Assembly: GCF_001425685.1 (NCBI RefSeq)
Contig: NZ_LMCY01000046.1
Span: 4,681 to 57,409 of the forward strand
Length of the DNA stretch: 52,729 nucleotides
Reading direction: 5' to 3'
From: Massilia sp. Root335
GTDB taxonomy: Bacteria > Pseudomonadota > Gammaproteobacteria > Burkholderiales > Burkholderiaceae_D
Shown here: positions 15,136 to 23,517 of the stretch, one piece after another
How the letters are laid out: every line of letters begins with the position of its first letter
Position numbering within the stretch: the stretch's first letter is position 1
Position numbers and translations under genes: made by a program
Notes under the pieces: model-generated
Seen by the model: the letters and a program-made list of their open reading frames with translations, nothing else
The model's database searches: none
Told to the model about the DNA's origin: nothing

Positions 15136-15987
15136 TTACCGGACCGCCCACACATCCGCCGCGGCCTGCGCAAAATCGTCGAAATCACGCGCGGGCCGGT
15201 CGGTAACGCGCGCCACGGTGTCGGTAACGTCTGCGCCGTAACCCTCGCGGATGGCATCCTGGTCGCGCAGGATCATCTCGAGGTAATCGGCGGGCATGCC
15301 TGCCTGTTGAAGCAGTTGTGCCATCCCCTCGCGCGGCAAGGCGTGATGTACGACGGCGCGCCCGGCCGCTTTCGCGATCGCATCCGCCGCTTCGCCGAAG
15401 CTGAGCGCGCGGGGGCCCGTAATCACGTGGGTCGCATGGGCGTGCCCGGGTTCGGTGAGCGCGCAGGCTGCCACGCCCGCGATGTCATCGGCGTCGACGA
15501 ATGCGACCGCGCCCGTGCCGGTCGCGCTGGCGACTGCCCCCGCCTGCCGGATTGCGGGAAGAAGAAACCCTTCGGAGAAATTCTGGGCGAACCCCGTGGG
15601 GCGCAGGATCGTCCACCGCAAACCGGATTCGCTCACCGCCCGCTCCACGTTGCGGCGGCCGGAATCCTGCGGCTCATGCGGAAAGGCGACGCCCATCGAA
15701 GACAGTGCGACGACGGATTCGACACCGCTGCCTCGTGCCTGCGCGAGGAACGCGGCGACGACGTCGGACGGATCTTCGACGAACGCCGGCGGGACGAGGT
15801 AGATGGCGCGGGCGCCATCGAGGGCCGGAGCGAATGTCGCGGGGTTGTGCCAATCGAACACAACATGTCCACCATCGCCGCGACGGCTCGCGGACCGCGC
15901 GGCCTGGCCGCGCCGGGCAAGGTGGTTGAGCAGGCGGCGCCCCGTTTTTCCGGTGGCGCCCGTTACCAATATGGGAGAAGCATGCAT
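15136..15987 (-). CDS. NmrA/NAD(P)H-binding family oxidoreductase
   Basis: 283 residues from the ATG at 15987 (MHASPILVTGATGKTGRRLL), preceded by AAGGA at good spacing. The Rossmann motif VTGATGKTG, ARAIYLVPP, VALSSMGVAFP and LRPTGFAQNFSEGF identify the atypical short-chain dehydrogenase group that includes NmrA and QorB-like NAD(P)H:quinone reductases. DADDIAGVAA is also conserved there. The gene is divergent from an AraC-type regulator 62 bp away, the usual arrangement for a quinone- or stress-inducible reductase. Confidence 0.85.
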   Translation of the reverse strand: MHASPILVTGATGKTGRRLLNHLARRGQAARSASRRGDGGHVVFDWHNPATFAPALDGARAIYLVPPAFVEDPSDVVAAFLAQARGSGVESVVALSSMGVAFPHEPQDSGRRNVERAVSESGLRWTILRPTGFAQNFSEGFLLPAIRQAGAVASATGTGAVAFVDADDIAGVAACALTEPGHAHATHVITGPRALSFGEAADAIAKAAGRAVVHHALPREGMAQLLQQAGMPADYLEMILRDQDAIREGYGADVTDTVARVTDRPARDFDDFAQAAADVWAVR

Positions 15988-16049
15988 GACGAAATCCTTG
16001 ATCTGTTTTGTAGGAGACGTCACTATAAGAATAAATTCCGATCGAAAGA

Positions 16050-17033
16050 ATGCACGAAACCCTCCATTCCATGTTCAAACGTATCGACTCATGTACTGAT
16101 GCTCTAACGCAAGTGCTGGAAGCGGCCCAGCTCGGCGGGCGCTTGTCGGCCTCGATTTCGGTCAGGGCGCCGTGGGGCTTGCGGTTCGGGCACGTCGAGC
16201 GGCTGGCCGGCTTCCATGTGGTATCCCGCGGGGTTTGCTGGCTGCTTTGCGAAGGGGATGACGCACCGGTTCGGCTGGAGCCTGGCGACCTGGTCCTGTT
16301 ACCGCATGGCACAGCGCACGTCTTGTGCGATGACCCTGCCAGCGAAGCCATCGATCTGCACGCCTACGCCGCGAATATCGCCCCCGGCCAGACGTTGGCT
16401 TTGCCCGACGGAAGTGGACTGGAATGCGCGCTGCTATGCGGTTCCTATTCATTGTCGCTCGACGGCCGCTACCCATTGCTGCACGGCCTGCCACGGCTGA
16501 TCCATCTGCGGGCGGCGCAAATTGCCGAAGGGGCGCTGGCCGCCACGGTCCGGATGCTGGAAGCGGAAGCCGCGCAAGGGGCGCCCGGCTCTTCGCTCGT
16601 CATCGATCGCCTGATCGATCTGCTGTTCGTTCATGCGCTGCGCACCTGGCTCGCGATCCAGGCCGACGGGGCGAGCGACAGCTGGTTCGGCGCGCTCGCA
16701 GATCCGGTCGTCGGCCCCGCGTTGCAGGCGGTCCACGCCGATCCGACTTTCAACTGGACCGTGGAGACATTGGCGCGCGCGGTCGGGCTATCGCGCGCGC
16801 CGTTCGCGCGCCGCTTCCGCAGTGCCGTCGGCGAGCCGCCCCTGTCCTATATCACGCGTTGGCGCATGGCCGTCGCGGCCGGGTTCCTGGAGCAAGGCGA
16901 GCGCGCGGCGCGCGTGGCGGGCCGGGTCGGATACGACGACGAATTCGCGTTTGCCAAAGCGTTCAAGCGGGTGCGCGGCATTTCGCCGGGCGAACACCGG
17001 CGCCGCTATGCCGGCGCAAGCGCCGGGACATGA
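16050..17033 (+). CDS. AraC family transcriptional regulator with cupin sensor
   Basis: 327 residues. The N-terminal cupin-type domain (about residues 40-200; GFHVVSRGVCWLL, LEPGDLVLLPHGTAH) is followed by an AraC double helix-turn-helix (about residues 225-320) with LARAVGLSRAPFARRFRSAVGEPPLSYITRWRM and VGYDDEFAFAKAFKRVRGISPGEHRRR. The cupin form is the AraC_binding_2/Cupin_6 type that commonly controls adjacent reductases. Divergent from the NmrA-like reductase, which it probably regulates. The ATG at 16071 is an alternative start; neither has a strong ribosome site. Confidence 0.88.
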   Translation: MHETLHSMFKRIDSCTDALTQVLEAAQLGGRLSASISVRAPWGLRFGHVERLAGFHVVSRGVCWLLCEGDDAPVRLEPGDLVLLPHGTAHVLCDDPASEAIDLHAYAANIAPGQTLALPDGSGLECALLCGSYSLSLDGRYPLLHGLPRLIHLRAAQIAEGALAATVRMLEAEAAQGAPGSSLVIDRLIDLLFVHALRTWLAIQADGASDSWFGALADPVVGPALQAVHADPTFNWTVETLARAVGLSRAPFARRFRSAVGEPPLSYITRWRMAVAAGFLEQGERAARVAGRVGYDDEFAFAKAFKRVRGISPGEHRRRYAGASAGT

Positions 17034-17107
17034 CTGGCTTCGAAACGCTCGCATCCATTCACTGGAGGTTGGGCAGGCAATACGTACCCGACCACGAGCA
17101 CGGGCGT

Positions 17108-17132
17108 AAAAAAGCCCGCATCGCGCGGGCTT
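17108..17132 (-). terminator. terminator of paralogue C
   Basis: The same AGCCCGC / GCGGGCT hairpin as after paralogues B and D, followed by T residues on the minus strand. Confidence 0.8.
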
Positions 17133-17153
17133 CGCCGGCATCGGACAATGGAC

Positions 17154-17630
17154 TTACTGGGTGACCGGCGCGGCAGGCGCCGGGGCAGCCTCCGGTGCCG
17201 GAGTGGCCGGCGCGGCCGGAGTGGCGGGAGCGGCCGCATCAACCGACGTCGCAGCCGGTGCCGCCGGGGTGGCCGGGACAGCCGGGGCGGCGGCGGTTGC
17301 CGGAGCGGCTTCCGCGGCCGGCGTCGTCGTCATGGCGGCCATGTCGTCCTTCATGGTGTCGGTCTTCGCGACATGCTTCGTCTTGCTCTTCGCATGCTTG
17401 GCGCTCGCCTTCGCTTCCTTGGCGTGCGTCCTGGCCGTCTTCGCGTCGGCGTGCGCTTCCTTCGCGTCGGCTTGCGCTGCCTTGGCTTCGGCCGGCATGG
17501 CCTTCGTCTCGGTTTTCGTTGCCTTCAGGTCCGCGTTGTTGACCAGCACGGCTTGCTTGGGTGCGGACGTCTGGGCGAAAGCTGCGGTGACAAACAGGCC
17601 GGCGATCAGGGTAGCGATGGTTTTTTTCAT
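17154..17630 (-). CDS. Asr-like small exported Ala/Lys-rich protein, paralogue C (long form)
   Basis: 158 residues from the ATG at 17630, which has the shared GAGGA ribosome site. Signal peptide MKKTIATLIAGLFVTAAFAQ, then a helical region of repeated KEAHADAK/ARTHAKEAK units, a short His/Lys part, and a tail of about 70 residues of Pro/Ala/Thr (ATPAAPATPAPEAAPAP). The tail makes it the longest of the four paralogues and could span the periplasm or bind the cell wall; that is inference. Its own operator, leader hairpin and terminator are present. Confidence 0.7.
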   Translation of the reverse strand: MKKTIATLIAGLFVTAAFAQTSAPKQAVLVNNADLKATKTETKAMPAEAKAAQADAKEAHADAKTARTHAKEAKASAKHAKSKTKHVAKTDTMKDDMAAMTTTPAAEAAPATAAAPAVPATPAAPAATSVDAAAPATPAAPATPAPEAAPAPAAPVTQ

Positions 17631-17660
17631 GATGAAGGGTCCTCGGAGTTTATCGGGAAG

Positions 17661-17682
17661 GTGCACATCTTTCGTGTGTCAC
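17661..17682 (-). promoter_or_regulatory. leader hairpin of paralogue C mRNA
   Basis: Stem GTG-CACA / TGTG-t-CAC. Relative to paralogue B both partners of one base pair have changed (G:C to A:T), a compensating change. Confidence 0.55.
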
Positions 17683-17714
17683 TTATCCCTTCAACGAGGT
17701 CTTCTGTCCGTCTG

Positions 17715-17757
17715 TTGACGCACTTTACAAACGGTTACTGTATTGACATGTGCTTAC
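17715..17757 (-). promoter_or_regulatory. five-half-site operator array, paralogue C
   Basis: Half-sites GTAAG, GTCAA, GTAAC, GTAAA and GTCAA at offsets 0, 10, 19, 29 and 38 on the minus strand. The plus strand contains TACAAACGGTTAC, close to the RstA-box pattern. Confidence 0.65.
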
Positions 17758-17786
17758 ACCGCTGCGTTGCGCCGTGCACGCAAACG

Positions 17787-17812
17787 AAAAAGCCCGCATC
17801 GCGCGGGCTTTT
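17787..17812 (-). terminator. terminator of paralogue D
   Basis: AGCCCGC / GCGGGCT hairpin with T-run on the minus strand, about 18 bp after the stop codon. Confidence 0.8.
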
Positions 17813-17829
17813 CATGCGTCCGGACCGGA

Positions 17830-18129
17830 TTACTTCGCCGCGACCTTCGTGGCCTTGTGCTCGGCCTTCGCGTGCTTGACGTCGGCCTTGGCTTCCTTCT
17901 TGGTGTCCTTGGCCTCGGCCTTGGCAGCAGCCTTCGTTTCCTTGACGTCGGCCTTGGCATCGGCCTTGGCTTCCTTCACGTCGGCCTTGGCGGCTTGCTT
18001 CTCCTGCTTGGCTTCGACCTTGGCCGCGGCCGGCGTGGCGGTTGCCGGCTTGGTGGCCGGTGCCGGCGCCTGGGCGAAGGCAGCGGTTGCGAACAGGCCG
18101 GCGATCAGGGTAGCGATGGTCTTTTTCAT
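17830..18129 (-). CDS. Asr-like small exported Ala/Lys-rich protein, paralogue D
   Basis: 99 residues from the ATG at 18129. Signal peptide MKKTIATLIAGLFATAAFAQ, then APAPATKPATATPAAAK and a run of KADVKEAKADAK-type repeats rich in Ala, Lys, Asp and Glu, ending KATKVAAK. It is adjacent to paralogue C in tandem, but each has a full regulatory set, so they are separate transcripts. The near-identical signal peptides and regulatory DNA against diverged mature parts point to repeated duplication. Confidence 0.7.
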   Translation of the reverse strand: MKKTIATLIAGLFATAAFAQAPAPATKPATATPAAAKVEAKQEKQAAKADVKEAKADAKADVKETKAAAKAEAKDTKKEAKADVKHAKAEHKATKVAAK

Positions 18130-18159
18130 GATGAAGGGTCCTAAGAAGTTTTGGGGTCG

Positions 18160-18182
18160 GTGCAAGTCGTTTTGCGTTGCAC
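18160..18182 (-). promoter_or_regulatory. leader hairpin of paralogue D mRNA
   Basis: Stem GTGCAA / TTGCAC with an 11-base loop. The bases differ from those of A-C but pairing is kept. Confidence 0.55.
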
Positions 18183-18214
18183 TTGAGCCTAAAACGAAGC
18201 GGCATACCCATCTG

Positions 18215-18257
18215 TTGACGCGCCTTACAAACGGTTACCGCGCTGACAGATCCTTAC
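18215..18257 (-). promoter_or_regulatory. five-half-site operator array, paralogue D
   Basis: Half-sites GTAAG, GTCAG, GTAAC, GTAAG and GTCAA at offsets 0, 10, 19, 29 and 38 on the minus strand, the same geometry as A, B and C. Confidence 0.65.
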
Positions 18258-18279
18258 ATCTCGACAGTTTCAGCGCAGT

Positions 18280-18654
18280 TCAGAAATCGTAGCCGTGCCA
18301 GGCATCCTTGAAATCCCTGGCGCGCGCGTCGACGACTTCCGGCCGCGCGCGCAGCCATGCGATCACGGCCTCGCGATCGTCTTCCGTCGGCGAACCGCGC
18401 TCGATGCGGGCGACCACGCCCTCGGTTTCGCTGAACGGCTCGCGACCGCCGAAGCCGCCGCCGAGCAGACCGCGTTCTTCCAGCGCGCCGAAGAAGTCGT
18501 TGATGAAGTCGTGGTACGGCTCGCCGCGCATCGGGGCGTGGAACACGAGTTCGACGTCGAAGCAGTGCTCGCGGAATTCGCCGACGCGCATCTTCTTGCG
18601 CTGACGGGCATTCAGGCGCCGCATGCGGCTGGTCGAACGGGGATCGCGTTTCAT
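18280..18654 (-). CDS. yggL: YggL family 50S ribosome-associated protein
   Basis: 124 residues. RMRRLNARQRKKMRVGEFRE followed by HDFINDFFGALEERGLLGGGF and WLRARPEVVDARARDFKDAWHGYDF fits the YggL (DUF469) family, which in E. coli associates with the 50S subunit. The basic N-terminus fits rRNA binding. The ATG overlaps the stop of the upstream Gfo/Idh/MocA gene (ATGA), so it is translationally coupled as the last gene of the pyrC operon. Confidence 0.88.
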   Translation of the reverse strand: MKRDPRSTSRMRRLNARQRKKMRVGEFREHCFDVELVFHAPMRGEPYHDFINDFFGALEERGLLGGGFGGREPFSETEGVVARIERGSPTEDDREAVIAWLRARPEVVDARARDFKDAWHGYDF

Positions 18655-19658
18655 GGATTCTCCTTGGTTGTCATCGATTGGTCGGCGTCGTACGTCAGCC
18701 CGATCTGGCGCCGGACCTCGTCCATCACGCCCATCAGCGCCAGCGTATCGGCATGCGTCATGCCCGGGCTTTCGACGAGGCCCGCGCGCCAGCAGCGCTG
18801 CGCCTCGGCCACCTCGTGCACGTAGCCGTTGCCGACGTAGGGCGTGGGCACGGTGCGCGAGATGCCGTCGGCGCGCACCACCGTCACCGTCTGCGCGCGG
18901 TAGAACATCGTGTTCATGCGCACGTGGCCACGCTCGCCCGCGATCGTCAGCTCGCTCGGCAGGCGCGCGCGCAGCGAGCAGCTGCACATCGACATGCCGC
19001 CGCCGCCGTGGCGCAGCAGGATGCCGGTCTGCTCGTCGACGCCGGTCGGGCCGAAGTCGGCGTGGGCCAGCACGGTCTCCACGGGGCCCAGCAGCGCCAC
19101 CGCGATCGACAGCGGATAGATGCCCAGGTCGAGCAGCGCGCCACCGCCCAGCACGGGATTGAACAGGCGGTGGTCGGGGCCGACGTCGGCCTTGAATCCG
19201 AGGTCGGCGTTCACCTGGCGCACGGTGCCGATCTCGCCCGAGTCGACGATGCGGCGCACCTCGGCCAGCGCGGGCAAAAAGCGCGTCCACATCGCCTCCA
19301 TCAGGAACAGATTCTTCTCGCGCGCGAGCGCCACCAGTTCCTCGGCCTGGCGGCGGTTGACCGTGAAGGCCTTTTCGCACAGGACGCCCTTGCCGGCCTC
19401 CAGCGCCAGGCGCACGTTCTCGTAATGTGCGGGGTGCGGCGTGCCGACGTAGACGAGGTCGACGTCGGCGGCCCCCACGAGGTCGTCGTACGATCCGTAC
19501 GCCGTGCCGCCGAATTCGCGCGCGAACAGTTCGGCGCTGTCCAGGTTGCGCGAGCCGACGGCGGCGAGCTGCGCGTCCGGTGTGTCCTCGAGTGCGGTGG
19601 CAAAGGCCTTGGCAATCTTTCCCGTGCCAAGGATGCCCCAACGTACCTTGTCGTTCAT
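18651..19658 (-). CDS. Gfo/Idh/MocA family NAD(P)-dependent oxidoreductase
   Basis: 335 residues from the ATG at 19658, chosen because it has AGGAGG upstream. The Rossmann motif is VRWGILGTGKIAKAFA; YVGTPHPAHYENVRLALEAGKGVLCEKAFTVN contains the conserved catalytic EK pair; the GFO_IDH_MocA C-terminal domain follows (LLDLGIYPLSIAVALLG). The substrate is likely a sugar, inositol or trans-dihydrodiol; sequence alone does not decide. It lies 13 bp after the DUF3025 gene in the pyrC operon. Confidence 0.88.
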   Translation of the reverse strand: MNDKVRWGILGTGKIAKAFATALEDTPDAQLAAVGSRNLDSAELFAREFGGTAYGSYDDLVGAADVDLVYVGTPHPAHYENVRLALEAGKGVLCEKAFTVNRRQAEELVALAREKNLFLMEAMWTRFLPALAEVRRIVDSGEIGTVRQVNADLGFKADVGPDHRLFNPVLGGGALLDLGIYPLSIAVALLGPVETVLAHADFGPTGVDEQTGILLRHGGGGMSMCSCSLRARLPSELTIAGERGHVRMNTMFYRAQTVTVVRADGISRTVPTPYVGNGYVHEVAEAQRCWRAGLVESPGMTHADTLALMGVMDEVRRQIGLTYDADQSMTTKENP

Positions 19659-19671
19659 GGCGCTGTCCTCC

Positions 19672-20466
19672 TTATGCATTGCTGGCCGGCCGCCTGGGCC
19701 GGAACACGGTTGGGTCGAGATAAAACGCTTCGTCCTGGTCCGGCCACCAGCCTGGCACGCCCAGCACGGGCAGCGGCGTGAAGCCGGCCGTGGACAAGCC
19801 CTCGGCCGCTATCGCCTTGGACACCGCGGCATCGATCCAGTCGCGGCGCCCGGCGCGGTCGAGCGCAAAAAAATCCGCGGCGGCGGGCACGACGCGCACA
19901 TGGGCCGTGATCGCCTTGCGCGGCACGACGAGCTTTTCCATCAGCGCGTGCCCGAACAGCCACAGTTCGCAATCGCGCCCGAACATGGCGCGCTTGTCGA
20001 ACAGGGCGTCGCGCCAGCGGTGCGCGCGCAGGTCGTCGACGAGCGCGCGGCCCGCGGCGCCGTCACGCACGACGAGCAGGGCCGCGTTCTCGTCGAAGAT
20101 GGTGGCGGCGTCGCGCGCCGGCCCGCGCGACTTGCCCACGCCGGCCTGCGCGATCTGCGCGGCCTGCAGGGCATTCAATGCGCGCTTGATGCGCGGGAAG
20201 GTCTGCCACACGAGGCCATTGAAGAAATCGTGCAGGTTCGCGCGCGTGGGCACGCAGCCCGTGGCGCCGATGAAGGCTTCGTACGCCATCCCTTCCGGCA
20301 GCGCGTCCTGGGGCACGAAGCGCAGCGGCTGGCCGCCGTCGTTGACCAGCCCGAGCCGCGCCGCATTCGCATTGAACGCCGCGATGAAGGGGCCGTCCGT
20401 CAAACTGTCGAAAGCGGGACGGACCGTGTCGTACCACGGCCGCGTCCAGTCGATGTCCGGGAACAT
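19672..20466 (-). CDS. DUF3025 domain-containing protein
   Basis: 264 residues. MFPDIDWTRPWYDTVRP, FNGLVWQTFPRIKRALNALQ and GHALMEKLVVPRKAITAHVRVV match the DUF3025 family of proteobacterial proteins of unknown function, often found with pyrC. No signal peptide or membrane segment. It starts 4 bp after the pyrC stop, so it is co-transcribed. Confidence 0.85.
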   Translation of the reverse strand: MFPDIDWTRPWYDTVRPAFDSLTDGPFIAAFNANAARLGLVNDGGQPLRFVPQDALPEGMAYEAFIGATGCVPTRANLHDFFNGLVWQTFPRIKRALNALQAAQIAQAGVGKSRGPARDAATIFDENAALLVVRDGAAGRALVDDLRAHRWRDALFDKRAMFGRDCELWLFGHALMEKLVVPRKAITAHVRVVPAAADFFALDRAGRRDWIDAAVSKAIAAEGLSTAGFTPLPVLGVPGWWPDQDEAFYLDPTVFRPRRPASNA

Positions 20467-20470
20467 CCCG

Positions 20471-21520
20471 TTACAGCATCTTCCAGCCGATCTGTTCGCC
20501 GGCGTTCAGCGGCACCAGTTCCTGCTCGCCCATCGGCACCGTCGCCGGCAGGTTCCACGCCTCGCGCGTCAAGGTGATCGTGCCCTCGTTGACGGGCAGG
20601 CCGTAGAAGTTCGGGCCGTTCAGGCTCGCGAACGCTTCCAGTTTATCCAGCGCGCCGGCCTGTTCGAAGGCGGTGGCGTACAGCTCCATCGCGTGCAGCG
20701 CGGTGTAGCAGCCGGCGCAGCCGCAGCTCGCTTCCTTCGCGTGCACGGCGTGCGGGGCGGAGTCGGTGCCGAGGAAGAAGCGCTCGTCGCCGCTCGTCGC
20801 CGCCGTCACCAGCGCCAGGCGGTGTTCCTCGCGCTTCAGGACCGGCAGGCAATAGTAGTGCGGGCGAATGCCGCCCTTGAAGATCTCGTTGCGGTTGTAC
20901 AGCAGGTGGTGCGCCGTGATCGTCGCGGCGATCGGGCCCTCGGCCTCGGCGACGTACTCGGCCGCGTCCTTCGTCGTGATGTGCTCGAAGACGATCGGCA
21001 GTTCCGGGAAGTCGCGGCGCAGCGGACGCATCACGCGCTCGATGAACACGGCTTCGCGGTCGAACAGGTCGATGTGCTGATCCGTGACTTCGCCGTGCGT
21101 CAGGAGCGGCATGTCGAGTTCCTGCATCACTTCCAGCGTTTTATAGCACTTGCGCAGGTCGGTCACGCCGGCGGCGGAATTCGTCGTCGCGCCGGCCGGG
21201 TACAGTTTCACGCCGTGGATGAAGCCGGTGTCGCGCGCGCGGCGGATCTCGTCCGGGTCTGTGTTGTCGGTCAGATACAACGTCATCAGCGGCTCGAACG
21301 ACATGCCGGCCGGCAGCGCGGCCAGGATGCGGGCTCGGTATTCGGTCGCCAGCGCCGCGGTCGTGACGGGCGGCTTCAGGTTCGGCATGACGATGGCGCG
21401 GGCGAACTGGCGCGCGCTGTGCGGCAGCACGCTGGCCATGGCCGCGCCGTCGCGCAGGTGCAGGTGCCAGTCGTCGGGGCGGATGAGGGTGATGGTGTCG
21501 GGGGATTCGATGATGGACAT
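20471..21520 (-). CDS. pyrC: dihydroorotase
   Basis: Third step of pyrimidine synthesis, cyclising carbamoyl aspartate to dihydroorotate. The 349-residue length is that of the class II (E. coli PyrC) type. Metal ligands are seen in RPDDWHLHLRDG (HxH) and in LTHGEVTD, VFEHITTKD and FLGTDSAPHAVHAKE. The carboxylated Lys is within HGVKLYPAG. First gene of a four-gene minus-strand operon (pyrC, DUF3025, Gfo/Idh/MocA, yggL). Confidence 0.96.
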   Translation of the reverse strand: MSIIESPDTITLIRPDDWHLHLRDGAAMASVLPHSARQFARAIVMPNLKPPVTTAALATEYRARILAALPAGMSFEPLMTLYLTDNTDPDEIRRARDTGFIHGVKLYPAGATTNSAAGVTDLRKCYKTLEVMQELDMPLLTHGEVTDQHIDLFDREAVFIERVMRPLRRDFPELPIVFEHITTKDAAEYVAEAEGPIAATITAHHLLYNRNEIFKGGIRPHYYCLPVLKREEHRLALVTAATSGDERFFLGTDSAPHAVHAKEASCGCAGCYTALHAMELYATAFEQAGALDKLEAFASLNGPNFYGLPVNEGTITLTREAWNLPATVPMGEQELVPLNAGEQIGWKML

Positions 21521-21666
21521 GGCGGCTCTCGGATTGCGAACCCCGACATTTTACTCGCACGCACCGCGTTCGGCATGCCTTGTAGGTGCGCACGATACAT
21601 TGCAATACAGAACGGAAATACCCTTTGGGGCTAGAATCGTCGTATTGTCAACCGGCCCGCGCAAAC

Positions 21667-22404
21667 ATGACATTCGAATTGCTTACGCTTGCCCAACTGG
21701 CGTGCATCATCGTGTTCGCTTACACGGTCTACGGCCTCACCGGTTTCGGCTCGGCCGTGACGGCGATGCCGCTGCTCGTGCTGTTGATTCCGCTGCGCAC
21801 GGCGGTGCCGCTGATGCTCGTGTTCGATCTCGTGTCCGGCCTGCTGCTGGGCCTCAAGAACCGCCGCTTCATCGAAAAGCGCGAAGCCCTGCGGCTGATC
21901 CCGTTCATGGTGGCCGGGATGGCCATCGGCGTGCTCGCCCTCGTGCGTGCGCCGGAGCACCTGCTGCTGCTCGTGCTCGGCCTGTTCATCCTGAGCTATT
22001 CGGCCTGGAGCCTGCTCGTGCGCGGCAAGCCGCAACCGCTGGCGTCCACGTGGGCCGGGCCGTTCGGCGTCGTCGGCGGCATGTTCACGGCGCTGTTCGG
22101 CACGGGCGGACCGTTCTACACGATCTTCCTCACGCGGCGCCTGCACGACAAGCTGACCCTGCGCGCCACCATCAGCGGCGTGCTGTTCTTCAGCGCCGTC
22201 GCGCGCCTCGTGCTGTTCACGGGCGCCGGACTGTATCGCCAGCCGGCGCTGCCGCTGCTGGCCGCCGCGCTGCTGCCGTTCGCGCTCGGCGGGCTGTATC
22301 TCGGCAACCGGCTGCACCGGCGGCTGCCGGCGGAGCGGGTCAGGCAGGCCGTGTGGGTGGTGCTGATCGCGGGCGGGGCGAGCCTGGTGTTGCGGAACCT
22401 GTAA
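21667..22404 (+). CDS. TauE/SafE family sulfite exporter-like permease
   Basis: 245 residues from the ATG at 21667, about eight predicted transmembrane helices. The two repeated family motifs are present: VYGLTGFGSAVTAMPLLVLL near the N-terminus and GVVGGMFTALFGTGGPFYTI in the second half. Members export sulfite, sulfoacetate or related organic anions; the substrate here is unknown. It stands alone, divergent from pyrC. Confidence 0.9.
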   Translation: MTFELLTLAQLACIIVFAYTVYGLTGFGSAVTAMPLLVLLIPLRTAVPLMLVFDLVSGLLLGLKNRRFIEKREALRLIPFMVAGMAIGVLALVRAPEHLLLLVLGLFILSYSAWSLLVRGKPQPLASTWAGPFGVVGGMFTALFGTGGPFYTIFLTRRLHDKLTLRATISGVLFFSAVARLVLFTGAGLYRQPALPLLAAALLPFALGGLYLGNRLHRRLPAERVRQAVWVVLIAGGASLVLRNL

Positions 22405-22422
22405 GCGTCGTTCCTGCGCCAT

Positions 22423-22540
22423 GAACTGCGTCGTCCCCGCACTACGAACTGCGTCGTCCCCGCGGAGGCGGGGATCCAATTTTGCACGCATCGCGGCGAC
22501 GCCGGGAGTACCTGGGCCCCCGCCTGCGCGGGGGCGACGG
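22423..22540. repeat. REP-like paired palindromes, copy 2
   Basis: The left arm occurs twice as ACTGCGTCGTCCCCGC and ends in GCGGAGGCGGGGATCCAATT; the right arm is GGGCCCCCGCCTGCGCGGGG. It sits between convergent genes, like copy 1. Copies 2 and 3 share the GGGGATCCAATT segment. Confidence 0.75.
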
Positions 22541-22606
22541 TTTGCTTGCGCAGGCGACGTTCTTCTCGCGAGGGGCGGCGTTTTGCTGATAACAATGCGA
22601 TTGGTG

Positions 22607-23332
<726 letters not shown>

Positions 23333-23517
23333 CTTGTTTTCACCGAATTTGGGCGTGCTTGACAGCACCCGCAACGCCAAGGATACTGCCGGGACTTGTC
23401 AATATCACAGCACCAGGCACCCGGCAACTACCTGATCTTGCACGAGATTGTGCCACGGCGCCGGAACAGGACGGACGATCTCCCCTGTTCCGCAATCTGC
23501 CACCACAGAGGAAGCTT

